Part shown: piece by piece, positions 17,030-25,852 of the stretch | Layout: every line of letters begins with the position of its first letter | Position numbering within the stretch: position 1 is the stretch's first letter | Source of the DNA: Desulfobulbaceae bacterium | GTDB lineage: Bacteria; Desulfobacterota; Desulfobulbia; Desulfobulbales; Desulfocapsaceae | Length of the DNA: 64,000 nt | Assembly (NCBI GenBank): GCA_003249645.1 | Contig: QKIH01000004.1 | Span: 1 to 64,000, forward strand | Direction of reading: 5' to 3' | The notes under the pieces: generated by a model | The model's input: the letters and a program-made list of their open reading frames with translations, nothing else | The model's database searches: none | Told to the model about the DNA's origin: nothing | Made by a program: the position numbers and the translations under genes

Positions 17030-19150
17030 TTATTTCTCTTGGTAATTCAACGGTGCAGCTTTGTTCGCATTATAGACTAGAATCAGCGGCTTTCGCAGCT
17101 TTTTCGTGACAGTACTGGCAAGAGAGCCGAAAAAAAGGCGATGCACGGTGCTGCTTTTGGTTACCCCCATCACCACCAGATCAATTTTATTGGAGTATTC
17201 AACAATCGTTTCAACCCTGGAGATCGTCGGCACTGCTCGTATTGCCATGTTCAGTTTCTTGTTCTGGTGTTCGATCCATTCTTTTACATCGGTCTCTTTT
17301 TGCATAACATCCTTTGGCTCTGCTGTCGATGAAATCATATATAAGAGCTGAATCCGGTGCTCGCCAATGGCATCAAGAGCGCAGACAATCTGAAAAACTT
17401 CTGCAAGATCATCAAGATCGGTAATAGGTACAAGGATCCGTTCAGTGTGCATCAGGCCGTAAAAGCGAATAACCACAACCGGACAGCTGACATGCAGGGC
17501 AACTGTCTCCAGGATGTTCTGAAACTGGCTTTTGTCACTATTGACCGGCGGATAACCGAGCACCACTGCTTTGGCATTGTTATATTCAACTGCAGCAACG
17601 AGACCCGACGCGGGATGGTGATCGGGAATGTGCTCGGTTAAAAGAGGATATCCCATACTTGCAACTTCCTTCTTTTCCAGGTGGAAAGCCTCGTCGGGAA
17701 GCTTTTCTCTTCTTTCGACACGAACGGCCATTGGAATTGCCCCGAAATAATGGGCAAGAATTGTAGCTGTTCTGGCCAGGCCGGCAACAGTTTGCGGATT
17801 TGCTGCACCGAAAACCACAACATCCTGCAGGTTCTTTTTCGGCGTCAGCATCTGCCAGGTCCATGGGGCAAGCTCGATAGATGTGTTTCCCGAATTCCTG
17901 ATGTCCTCATCGGTATTGGTGCCCGGCGAAGCGGGCTCGCTGGTGCTTGTTTCTCCTGCTTTGGTAACTGCGTATCTGGCTCCAATTGGTCCCAGAAGTT
18001 CTGAAAGAAAAACACCGGCTAAGACCACTGGAGTAATAACAGCTGAATATTGCGCTAAAGGGGCGTCGGAAGAAATGAGAAAGATAAGGCCGATGGCAAC
18101 ACCGGCCTGGGGAAGAAGTGCATAGCCGAGATATTGTTTCACTGCAGGCATGGCATTGGACATCCAGCCGCCGATGTGAACACCAAGAATTTTCCCGATA
18201 ATTCTGGCGGTGAAATAAATGAGTCCTATACTGCCGGCGGCACTCAGTGCCGAAATGTCGAGATGTGTTCCGGCCAGAGTAAAAAAGAGAATATAGATAG
18301 GCGGCTCAAAATGGTTCAGTGCTCTGAAAATTCGGACATCGCGTTCAGCTTTGTTGATCAGTGTAAAACCTGCGGTCATGCCTGCAAGCAGAGATGAGAG
18401 ATGCAGGTATATGGCGAGTTCACTGCAGAGCAGCAGAATGGACAGACCGACCGTCATGCTCTCTGCATTGTTATTCATTTTACCGCTGATTATGCTTAGT
18501 GCATAGCCGCAGCATAGACCCAGCAGAATAGAGAGAAAGATTTCGAGCAGGCTGTTGCCTATGCTCAGGAAAAAAGGTGCATCGGTATGGCCGATGAATT
18601 TGTGAGTAATGGAGACCGCTATGCCGAATATCATAACTGCCAGACCATCGTCAATGGCAACAACTGCCATTAGGGTTGAAGTCAGCGGTCCTTTGGCCTT
18701 GAGTTCTTTTATGACAAGAAGTGTGGCTGCAGGAGCCGTCGCAATACTTACGGCACCAAGGAGAATAGAGAGCGCGATATAATCCTGATGCAGCCAGCCC
18801 TCAACACTGAAACCCGTGGCTGCAATGGTAAAATAGACAGAAAGCGATACCAGAATAAACGGGCCTATGGATTGAGCAATAACAATATAGAACAGGCTTT
18901 TTGCGTGGTTTCGAAGTTTCTTCAGTTCAATATGCTCTCCGATACCAAAGGCAATCAGCATAAGAGCAATTTGAGTAAAATGGTCCAGACTTGTCCCTAT
19001 ACTCTTATCGGTTATCAGGCCGATGCCGGTAGGACCGAGCAGGAGACCTGCCAGGATATAACCGGTGACCGAAGGCAGCCGCAGTTTTTGGCATATTTTG
19101 GCGGCAGCAAGGCCTGCAGCCAGGAGAATGGCAATACCCAGTGTCGTCAT
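17030..19150 (-). CDS. CPA2-type cation/proton antiporter with C-terminal universal-stress domains
   Basis: A 706-aa protein. Residues 1-385 form about 12 membrane segments of the Kef/NapA-like Na+(K+)/H+ exchanger family (LLLGPTGIGLITDKS, then AVVAIDDGLAVMIFG with the conserved paired acids of the antiporter core). Residues about 430-700 contain two UspA-like domains (VVVFGAANPQTVAG and RILVPITDLDDLAEV), the last ending MGVTKSSTVHRLFFGSLAST, a nucleotide-loop-like GX9G(S/T) pattern. The fusion suggests ion exchange gated by nucleotide or stress state. HIT gene follows; a terminator separates it from clpA. Confidence 0.88.
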   Translation of the reverse strand: MTTLGIAILLAAGLAAAKICQKLRLPSVTGYILAGLLLGPTGIGLITDKSIGTSLDHFTQIALMLIAFGIGEHIELKKLRNHAKSLFYIVIAQSIGPFILVSLSVYFTIAATGFSVEGWLHQDYIALSILLGAVSIATAPAATLLVIKELKAKGPLTSTLMAVVAIDDGLAVMIFGIAVSITHKFIGHTDAPFFLSIGNSLLEIFLSILLGLCCGYALSIISGKMNNNAESMTVGLSILLLCSELAIYLHLSSLLAGMTAGFTLINKAERDVRIFRALNHFEPPIYILFFTLAGTHLDISALSAAGSIGLIYFTARIIGKILGVHIGGWMSNAMPAVKQYLGYALLPQAGVAIGLIFLISSDAPLAQYSAVITPVVLAGVFLSELLGPIGARYAVTKAGETSTSEPASPGTNTDEDIRNSGNTSIELAPWTWQMLTPKKNLQDVVVFGAANPQTVAGLARTATILAHYFGAIPMAVRVERREKLPDEAFHLEKKEVASMGYPLLTEHIPDHHPASGLVAAVEYNNAKAVVLGYPPVNSDKSQFQNILETVALHVSCPVVVIRFYGLMHTERILVPITDLDDLAEVFQIVCALDAIGEHRIQLLYMISSTAEPKDVMQKETDVKEWIEHQNKKLNMAIRAVPTISRVETIVEYSNKIDLVVMGVTKSSTVHRLFFGSLASTVTKKLRKPLILVYNANKAAPLNYQEK

Positions 19151-19262
19151 AGAGAAAAAAGCTGTGAAGTGGTTAACCGGTTAAACCGGCTCATGAACAA
19201 CTCTTTCTTATCTAAAGTATATGCCAGTACAGAAGAAGCTGTCAAACAGCAAAAGAGGAGAG

Positions 19263-19296
19263 AAACCTCCCGAAACAGGATTGTTTCGGGAGGTTT
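19263..19296 (-). terminator. Terminator downstream of clpA
   Basis: A perfect 14-bp stem (AAACCTCCCGAAAC paired with GTTTCGGGAGGTTT) with a 6-base loop, 7 bases after the clpA stop. On the minus strand the tail reads CTCTCCTCTTTTGC, only moderately T-rich. Confidence 0.75.
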
Positions 19297-19303
19297 TGTC
19301 TGG

Positions 19304-21571
19304 TTATTTCAGGTAGCTGAAAGTGAGTTTGTTGTCTTCGCAGTCAATAACGGCTTCACCACCCTTGGAAAGCTCGCCAAAGAGGATTTCTTCGGTGAGA
19401 ACATCACCGATCTCTTTCATGATCAGACGGCGAAGTGGACGGGCACCATAATCAGGATCATAACCCTCTGTGGCCAGCCAGTTTCTGGCCTTATCAGAAA
19501 GTTTGATGGAGACCCGTTTTTCGGCAAGCTGTCCCTCGAGTTCCCCAACCAGTTTGTTGACAATGCTTTCCATTGCTTCACTGGTGAGGTTGCCGAAAGA
19601 AATGACGGCATCGAGCCGGTTTCTGAATTCCGGTGAGAACAGTTTGTTGATAACGGTTTTGTCTTTTCCCTTCTTGCTGCCGATGAAGCCGATGGTGTTC
19701 GAAGTCATTTCACGGGCACCGGCGTTGGTGGTCATGATAATGATGACATTTCGGAAATCTGCCTTTCTGCCGCTGTTATCAGTCAGCGTTGAGTGATCCA
19801 TTACCTGCAGCAGGATAGAAAAGATATCAGGATGCGCTTTTTCTATCTCATCAAGCAAAAGCACTGAGTATGGATGTTTTCTGATAGCTTCGGTGAGCAG
19901 GCCGCCCTGATCAAAGCCGACATAACCCGGAGGCGCGCCTATCAGCCGTGCTACAGCATGCTTCTCCATGTATTCACTCATGTCAAAACGCTCAAAGTGA
20001 ACAGAGAGCTTATCGGCAAGCTGCTTGGCAACCTCGGTCTTTCCGACACCGGTCGGTCCGGCAAACAGGAAACTGCCGGTAGGTGAGGTCGGGTTGCCGA
20101 GGCCTGCGCGGGATCGTTTGACAGCTTTGACAACCGCATCAATGGCCTCATCCTGGCCGAAGATAACCTCATGCATCTTCGGTGCGAGTTCTTTGAGCGC
20201 GTTGGTTTCCGACATGGTACTGCTTTTTGCCGGGATGCGGGCAATGCGCGAGACAACCTGTTCAACATCGTTGACCTTTACCATCTGCTTGGTTCTGCCC
20301 TGCAGCCTGAAATAGGACCCAACCTCATCCATGACGTCAATGGCCTTGTCCGGCAGAAAGCGGTCATTAATGAATCTGTCTGAAAGCTCTGCCATCGCCT
20401 TGACAGAGGTTTTCGAATACCGGATGTCGTGGTGTGTCTCGTATTTCTCCTGCAGCCCTTTGAGAATCTTATAGGTATCCTCTACAGAAGGTTCTTCGAT
20501 GTCTATCTTCTGAAACCTTCTGGAAAGAGCACGATCCTTTTCAATCTGGTTTTTATACTCTTCATAGGTGGTTGAACCGATACAGCGAAGCACGCCGGCC
20601 TGAAGAGCTGGTTTAAGCAGGTTGGATGCATCCATGGAGCCGCCGCTGGTAGCACCGGCGCCAACTATGGTGTGTAATTCATCGATAAACAGAATTGCCT
20701 TCTCTCGTCGTTCAATGGCGCTGACAACGCCTTTGAGGCGCTTTTCAAAGTCACCGCGGTATTTGGTTCCTGCAACGAGGGTTCCCATATCAAGCAGAAA
20801 TATTTCTACATCCTGAACGAGATCCGGAACCAGCGCAGGGCCGCCGTTCTCACGGCTTACATGGTCCTCATGAATTCGGAGTGCCAACCCTTCAGCCATG
20901 GCTGTTTTACCGACACCCGGTTCACCGACTAATAGAGGGTTGTTTTTCTTTCGTCGGCAAAGCACCTGCATAACCCGGTTGATTTCATCATTTCTGCCGA
21001 TGAGCGGATCAAGGATGCCGTCAGCTGCAGATTGAGTGAGATTTGTGGTGAATTCCTCAAGGGCCTTGTCCACCTTCGGGCTTCCCTGAAGGGGCTGGTC
21101 GCTTTCAGGCGGTTTGGCGAAAGGCTCTTTCTGCAGGTTGGTCGCAGGCATCTCGTGAGAGATGAAGTTGACCACCGCCATTCTGCCGACCCCGACAGAA
21201 TCGAGAAAATGAACGGCATGGGATTCAGGCTCCGAAAAGATTGAAACCAAGACATCACCGCTGTCCACCTCTTTCTTGCCACAGCTTTGAACATGGGCTA
21301 CCGCACGCTGCAGAACCCGGTTGAAAGCAAGGGTCTGGGAAGGCTCTTCATCCTGGCCGCCGGTACTTTTGGGGATATGAAGTTCGAGGAAGTTTTCCAG
21401 CTTGCTTTTCAGGCCGTCAATAGACCCGCCGCACTCACTGATAATATAACTGGTGAGTTCGTCATCAAGAAGACCATAGAGCATGTGTTCAACCGTCACA
21501 TACTCGTGATTCTGGTTTTTAGCTTCCCGTATTGCCCTGATAAGGGCCATCTCAAGTGTTTTGGTCAACAT
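19304..21571 (-). CDS. clpA: ATP-dependent Clp protease ATP-binding subunit ClpA
   Basis: A 755-aa AAA+ unfoldase. An N-terminal Clp_N repeat domain (the ClpS docking site) is followed by D1 with Walker [10 protein letters not shown] and Walker B ILFIDELH, and D2 with GPTGVGKTE and [12 protein letters not shown]. The loop [10 protein letters not shown] contains the IGF tripeptide that docks into ClpP. The length and the absence of a middle coiled-coil insertion separate it from ClpB and ClpC. It follows clpS by 40 bases in one transcript. clpP is not in the window. Confidence 0.96.
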   Translation of the reverse strand: MLTKTLEMALIRAIREAKNQNHEYVTVEHMLYGLLDDELTSYIISECGGSIDGLKSKLENFLELHIPKSTGGQDEEPSQTLAFNRVLQRAVAHVQSCGKKEVDSGDVLVSIFSEPESHAVHFLDSVGVGRMAVVNFISHEMPATNLQKEPFAKPPESDQPLQGSPKVDKALEEFTTNLTQSAADGILDPLIGRNDEINRVMQVLCRRKKNNPLLVGEPGVGKTAMAEGLALRIHEDHVSRENGGPALVPDLVQDVEIFLLDMGTLVAGTKYRGDFEKRLKGVVSAIERREKAILFIDELHTIVGAGATSGGSMDASNLLKPALQAGVLRCIGSTTYEEYKNQIEKDRALSRRFQKIDIEEPSVEDTYKILKGLQEKYETHHDIRYSKTSVKAMAELSDRFINDRFLPDKAIDVMDEVGSYFRLQGRTKQMVKVNDVEQVVSRIARIPAKSSTMSETNALKELAPKMHEVIFGQDEAIDAVVKAVKRSRAGLGNPTSPTGSFLFAGPTGVGKTEVAKQLADKLSVHFERFDMSEYMEKHAVARLIGAPPGYVGFDQGGLLTEAIRKHPYSVLLLDEIEKAHPDIFSILLQVMDHSTLTDNSGRKADFRNVIIIMTTNAGAREMTSNTIGFIGSKKGKDKTVINKLFSPEFRNRLDAVISFGNLTSEAMESIVNKLVGELEGQLAEKRVSIKLSDKARNWLATEGYDPDYGARPLRRLIMKEIGDVLTEEILFGELSKGGEAVIDCEDNKLTFSYLK

Positions 21572-21611
21572 ATCAGCGTATCCTATATAAATGTATGAAG
21601 TTACTCAGGCT

Positions 21612-21926
21612 TCATACGGCTTCCATGGTGCAGCGCAGTGGGTATTCATTCTTCCTGGCCAGTTCATGGACAATTGCAATCTTTGTTTCACAGATTTCAT
21701 AGGTGTAAATTCCGGCTATCCCTATTCCCTGCTCGTGTACGCTGAGCATTATCAAGGTAGCCTCCTCCCGGTTCTTTCTGAACACGTTTTCCAGTATTGA
21801 GATAACGAAATCCATCGTTGTGTAATCATCATTATGCAGCAGAACCTTGTACATTGATGGTTCTTTTGTGGCTGTGTCATCTCGAGTTAATACTAGTCCT
21901 TCTGAATCTGTTTTTTTATCACTCAT
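21612..21926 (-). CDS. clpS: ATP-dependent Clp protease adaptor ClpS
   Basis: A 104-aa N-end-rule adaptor. The recognition pocket [17 protein letters not shown] (the conserved HNDD) and the ClpA-contacting segment [13 protein letters not shown] followed by YTYEICETK are clear. It delivers proteins with bulky hydrophobic N-termini to ClpA. It is the first gene of the clpSA pair. Confidence 0.96.
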   Translation of the reverse strand: MSDKKTDSEGLVLTRDDTATKEPSMYKVLLHNDDYTTMDFVISILENVFRKNREEATLIMLSVHEQGIGIAGIYTYEICETKIAIVHELARKNEYPLRCTMEAV

Positions 21927-21981
21927 GGTTTGTTAAGGTAATTCTTAAGTTGTTTCTGCTGTTTGAGTTAAGATAATACTG

Positions 21982-22014
21982 AAGCAAAGTTTTTCAATAA
22001 GCTGAACTTTGCTT
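21982..22014. repeat. 10-bp perfect inverted repeat between holA and clpS
   Basis: AAGCAAAGTT (21982-21991) and AACTTTGCTT (22005-22014) are perfect reverse complements separated by 13 bases. It lies 56 bases upstream of clpS and about 100 bases beyond the holA stop. It may be an operator for clpSA or an A/T-rich terminator for the holA transcript. Confidence 0.5.
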
Positions 22015-22116
22015 TTCATTTACTGTATCGACTTTTAATGCCTTGCGGATTATCCCCTTGCAAAAAAAAAACAAGAAGATGATCTGTCTGGATGTTCCTA
22101 TTTCATGCAGGGCAGG

Positions 22117-23481
22117 TTACCGCTTCTTTCTTTGCTTTTTCATGGCAAACATTGACAGAAACATCTCCTGGAGAATGAGTTTCTGGTCAAACGCGGAGCC
22201 TTTCAGCCTGAATTCTGCGGTAAGCAGCAGGCTAAGATAGTTTTTTAAGAGCTCCGTTGAGTATTCAGCTGCCATGGAAAAACTCATAAAAAGAGCATAA
22301 GGGTGACCCTTTAACAGTTCACTGAAAATCTCATTTTCCTTTACAGCGGGAAGATAGCTGTTCTGAAAGGTGTTTGGCTGCATGCCGTTTGTCCACTGCG
22401 GATACCGCAGATGCTGCAGTGAGCGGAAAACAAGAAGCTTTCTGATATGATTTCTCATGGTAGCAAGAATAGCCAGCGCGTGGATGCCGCTGTCGAGCAG
22501 TCGCAGTAGGATAGCGACCGTCCTGTCCACCTGATTTTTACCGAACGCATCAGTCAGTTCATACAGCGCATCTTCTCTGCTTCTGCCGACAACCTGATCC
22601 AGATCTTCACAGGTAATCATGGTTTTGTCACCAACGTAGAAGATCAGCTTTTCTATCTCCATAACCAGACCGACCGGATGAAAGCCGACCCGGTCATACA
22701 GCATATCAAGGGCACTTGGCTCGATCTGTTTGTTGAACTCGGCAAGGGTTTTTCTGGCAAGTTCATAAAGTACATCCTTCTGCGCTTTTTGTGCCCCAGA
22801 GCTGCTGCCGGTATCGACACAACAGTCTATTGCCTGACCGACCTTCTTGATCTGGTTGAAGAGTTTCTGTCGTTTGTCTACTGTTTCGACACAGAGAATA
22901 AGGACGCTGGTTTTCGGAAAACCTTTATCAAGCAGATCCGAAAGTCTTTGAGAGGCTGATGTTGCCTTGTTGCCGGCAGAGCTATTTGTTCCTGATCGCA
23001 GCAGTTGATCTGTCCAGCTGATATCTTCCGATGGTTTGGCAAAGCCGAAAGCTTCTTTCCATTCAGCAGAATTCATTGAGCTGAGTCCCTCGGAGACATC
23101 TACGGCGGCCATGGAAACCAGTTGTCTGAGATGACGGATGCACTTGTTTTCTTTGCCGGCTTCATAAGCCTGCTGTGCTTTTTGCCAGATTTCCGGAGCG
23201 ACTGATTTTGAGACAAAGACGGAACTGTCGGTAACGCGATAGATCTGCAGGCCGGGCAGGAGGCTGAAAGAAGAAAGCTGACTGAATGTTTTAGTGTGAT
23301 CTTCCTGGTCTCCGTCAATGGGGTAGACTGTACCGTTATGATGACTGAGAAGGGCCTGCTGCAGTTTGTCGGCACTCTCCCGGCAGAGATAGCGTTCTCC
23401 GAAAAAAAGATAAATCTGCTGATATTCCGAATGGATAGTATTCAGCAGGGTGTCGAGTTCTTGTCGTTGCAGAAGGGCCAT
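22117..23481 (-). CDS. holA: DNA polymerase III subunit delta
   Basis: A 454-aa protein with the HolA architecture: N-terminal segment QQIYLFFGERYLCRESADKL, a divergent AAA+ core and a C-terminal collar domain (RKLLVFRSLQHL). Delta opens the sliding clamp during loading. It is longer than E. coli HolA (343 aa) because of a loop of about 100 residues near 110-220 containing two Gly/Ser-rich stretches. It ends a leftward series that begins with the 2-oxoacid oxidoreductase genes. The family is divergent, but the start and length are consistent. Confidence 0.85.
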   Translation of the reverse strand: MALLQRQELDTLLNTIHSEYQQIYLFFGERYLCRESADKLQQALLSHHNGTVYPIDGDQEDHTKTFSQLSSFSLLPGLQIYRVTDSSVFVSKSVAPEIWQKAQQAYEAGKENKCIRHLRQLVSMAAVDVSEGLSSMNSAEWKEAFGFAKPSEDISWTDQLLRSGTNSSAGNKATSASQRLSDLLDKGFPKTSVLILCVETVDKRQKLFNQIKKVGQAIDCCVDTGSSSGAQKAQKDVLYELARKTLAEFNKQIEPSALDMLYDRVGFHPVGLVMEIEKLIFYVGDKTMITCEDLDQVVGRSREDALYELTDAFGKNQVDRTVAILLRLLDSGIHALAILATMRNHIRKLLVFRSLQHLRYPQWTNGMQPNTFQNSYLPAVKENEIFSELLKGHPYALFMSFSMAAEYSTELLKNYLSLLLTAEFRLKGSAFDQKLILQEMFLSMFAMKKQRKKR

Positions 23482-23505
23482 AGTTCCTGGTCAGGTGATT
23501 TTCTG

Positions 23506-23928
23506 TTACCGATATCGTATTCCGTTGACTTCAAGCCATCCATCAGGATGCGTATTTTTGGGGTCGTGGTGGGTCCAGTGTACTATGCCGCCTTTTTCAT
23601 TCCACTCATATTCGCCGTGAAAGGTGATGGTATCGCCTTCTTTCACTTCGGCTCGCGGGGCAAGTGAAATGTTGTGCGAGATAAGAATGGTCTGGTTGGG
23701 GCCGACCCTGACAATCATTTTCTGATGTTGGCTCCCTTCCGTATCATCGGGAAGGAGTTTTATGACTTCACCTGTTCCGGTAACCTGTATATTTGAACGC
23801 TTTTCATCATATGCTGTTTCAAGCTGCTCAGTGGGGAAGAACTCGTCGGTATTGGGGTGTTTCTTATAGTAGGCAGTTAAACTGAGGATGATGAGGAGAA
23901 GTATGAGTAACAGGTTTTTTCTTTTCAT
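23506..23928 (-). CDS. DUF3465 domain protein, membrane-anchored or secreted
   Basis: A 140-aa protein with an N-terminal hydrophobic segment (residues 4-20) that is a signal peptide or anchor. The C-terminal domain resembles DUF3465: HNISLAPRAEVKEGD, then FHGEYEWNEKGGIVHWTHHDP and the ending HPDGWLEVNGIRY. The biochemical role of the family is unknown to me. An OB-like beta barrel is suggested by the strand pattern. It lies 24 bases before holA and 32 after the TauE gene. Confidence 0.8.
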   Translation of the reverse strand: MKRKNLLLILLLIILSLTAYYKKHPNTDEFFPTEQLETAYDEKRSNIQVTGTGEVIKLLPDDTEGSQHQKMIVRVGPNQTILISHNISLAPRAEVKEGDTITFHGEYEWNEKGGIVHWTHHDPKNTHPDGWLEVNGIRYR

Positions 23929-23960
23929 ATGCCGTATGGTCTTCTGCCGTTTTGTCGAGG

Positions 23961-24725
23961 TTAAGATAATGCTTTGATGATAAGCAATAGAGAAGTTATT
24001 GCAAGTGATAAGCGTATAAAGAGAATGTACGGTTTCTCTTTCATAACAGCAACCAGAAAGTAGCCTGTCAGAACCCCTATCGGGATGATCGGAAGAAATT
24101 TGAGATCAAGCATCAGCTGCTGGGTAGAAAAGCGGCCAAGCAGGGCGAAGGGGATTAGCTTCAGCGCGTTGAGCAGCAGAAAAAAATAGACAGTGGTGCC
24201 GGCGAACAGCTTTTTCTCCAGCTGATAGGGCAGCAGGTACATCTGCATTACCGGTCCTGCAGCGTGGGCTATGGTTGAGGTGAGGCCGGCGCCAAAGCCG
24301 AAGCCAAACGGCCTGTATGGTGACTCCTTAAAAGTTATTTTTTTGGTAATAAGGTGAAAACAGGAGAAAACCAGACCAACCAGACCAATGACAACTTTAA
24401 GAACCTGATCTGAAACCGCCAGCCCCTGTTCAGAAACAAAAAAAATAGAAGCAACCAGTATGCCGATGAGCATTCCGGGAGAAAGCTTCCTGATATGCTG
24501 CCAGTCAATATTTCCCCGGTACATCAGTGCACCTGAAATATCCATAATACACAGTAGCGGCAGCATGAATGACACCGCGGAGCGGGCGGCTTCTCCCTGC
24601 TCCGGCCACAGAAGAACCAATAGGGGAAGGGTGATGCCGCTGATTGGGAAGCCGCCCTTGCTCATTCCCATGATGAAAATAACCAGAGCAATACTAAACC
24701 ACTCAGCGGTGAAAAAACTATCCAT
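23961..24725 (-). CDS. TauE/SafE-family sulfite/anion exporter-like permease
   Basis: A 254-aa protein with about 8 membrane segments. The N-terminal MGMSKGGFPISG and the second-half GFGAGLTSTIAHAAGPVMQMYLLP repeat are the two pseudo-symmetric signatures of the TauE/SafE (DUF81) family. Members export sulfite, sulfoacetate or other small organosulfur anions. The substrate here is unknown. It follows the oxidoreductase operon, separated by a small imperfect hairpin. Confidence 0.85.
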   Translation of the reverse strand: MDSFFTAEWFSIALVIFIMGMSKGGFPISGITLPLLVLLWPEQGEAARSAVSFMLPLLCIMDISGALMYRGNIDWQHIRKLSPGMLIGILVASIFFVSEQGLAVSDQVLKVVIGLVGLVFSCFHLITKKITFKESPYRPFGFGFGAGLTSTIAHAAGPVMQMYLLPYQLEKKLFAGTTVYFFLLLNALKLIPFALLGRFSTQQLMLDLKFLPIIPIGVLTGYFLVAVMKEKPYILFIRLSLAITSLLLIIKALS

Positions 24726-24754
24726 TGCGTCTGGCTCCGGAATGTGCCTGGAGG

Positions 24755-24782
24755 AAGGGCTGCCGGCAGTTTGGCAACCCTT
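24755..24782. terminator. Imperfect hairpin between TauE and korB genes
   Basis: AAGGG-C-TGCC pairs with GGCA-A-CCCTT (one mismatch), with an 8-base loop. It lies in the 74-base gap between the korB stop and the TauE start. There is no T-run on the minus strand, so it may be an RNA-processing or mild attenuation site. Confidence 0.35.
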
Positions 24783-24799
24783 TATATGGGGGTAATGGG

Positions 24800-25852
24800 T
24801 TAACGATACTGATCATTGATGTCTTGCAGGACTGAATTGCCCGGGCAAAGGTCTTCTTTGTCCAGCGAGTTCAGTTTTCTGTCACTGATGGAGAGAAGAT
24901 CGTGGGTGTCCTGACCGTCAGGTTTCACGTAGATCGCCCCGGTGAGGATATGGTGCTTTTCCCTTGCTTCTTCGAGGGCGTCGAGGCTTTTTCGCCGGTT
25001 GGTGATGTCGAAATCTTCCGCTGTTTTGTGGAGATGGATTATGCTGCCGTCGTGGAGGGTGATGGCGGCAATTTCCCCTGGGTTGTATGACGCGACAATT
25101 TCCTGTTGCAGCGGAATAAAGTCAAAGGTGCCGGTTGCTTCACTGTGTTCCCGAACCCACTGATAACTCTTGGTTGACTGCGGGGTGTTGTTGAAGGTTA
25201 CACAGGGGGAAATAACGTCGATGACAGCTGTGCCTTTGTGGCGGATAGCCGCTTTGATCAGCGGTATGAGCTGCTGCTTGTCTCCTGAGAATCCACGGGC
25301 AACAAAACTTGCCCCCATCTGGATTGCAATCTCGCAGAGATCAATTGATTCAAGCAGGTTCGGGGCACCTTTTCTGCTTATTGAGCCTTTATCGGCGGTT
25401 GCAGAATCCTGTCCTTTGGTCAGGCCGTAACAGCCGTTGTTCATGATGATATATATCATGTTCAGGTTGCGGCGGATAACATGGATAAACTGGCCGGCAC
25501 CGATGGATGCAGTGTCTCCGTCACCGGAAACGCCAAGATAAACAAGGTCCTTGTTGGCCATGTTTGCTCCGGTGGCAATCGACGGCATCCTGCCGTGGAC
25601 AGAATTGAAGCCATGTGATTTGCCCAGGAAGTAGGCCGGTGTTTTGGATGAGCAGCCAATGCCTGAAATTTTGGCGACCTGATGCGGTGGAACATTTGAT
25701 TCAAAGAAGGCCTGAACGATGGCCCTGCTAATCGAATCATGTCCGCAGCCGGCACAGAGAGTAGACGCTCCGCCTTCATAATCTTTTATGGTGTATCCTG
25801 CTTCATTGGGAGCAAGATCGGGATGGCGGAAGCCAGGTCTTGATGAACTCAT
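24800..25852 (-). CDS. korB: 2-oxoacid:ferredoxin oxidoreductase, beta subunit
   Basis: A 350-aa thiamine-diphosphate subunit. TLCAGCGHDSISRAI holds cluster-type cysteines and GVSGDGDTASIGAGQFIH the TPP/Mg2+ motif (GDG...N) with NNGCYGLTKGQ. A C-terminal extension after about residue 245 is typical of this group. With the alpha/gamma subunit it oxidises a 2-oxoacid and CoA to acyl-CoA, CO2 and reduced ferredoxin; 2-oxoglutarate or a related acid is most likely from family resemblance. The ATG overlaps the alpha-subunit stop by four bases and has a strong AAAGGAGGAAAG site. Confidence 0.9.
   Translation of the reverse strand: MSSSRPGFRHPDLAPNEAGYTIKDYEGGASTLCAGCGHDSISRAIVQAFFESNVPPHQVAKISGIGCSSKTPAYFLGKSHGFNSVHGRMPSIATGANMANKDLVYLGVSGDGDTASIGAGQFIHVIRRNLNMIYIIMNNGCYGLTKGQDSATADKGSISRKGAPNLLESIDLCEIAIQMGASFVARGFSGDKQQLIPLIKAAIRHKGTAVIDVISPCVTFNNTPQSTKSYQWVREHSEATGTFDFIPLQQEIVASYNPGEIAAITLHDGSIIHLHKTAEDFDITNRRKSLDALEEAREKHHILTGAIYVKPDGQDTHDLLSISDRKLNSLDKEDLCPGNSVLQDINDQYR

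Noticed and set aside
18788..19636. Long plus-strand frame of 282 codons antisense to the antiporter and clpA
   Set aside because: It spans two real genes and the terminator between them and has no family resemblance or ribosome site.
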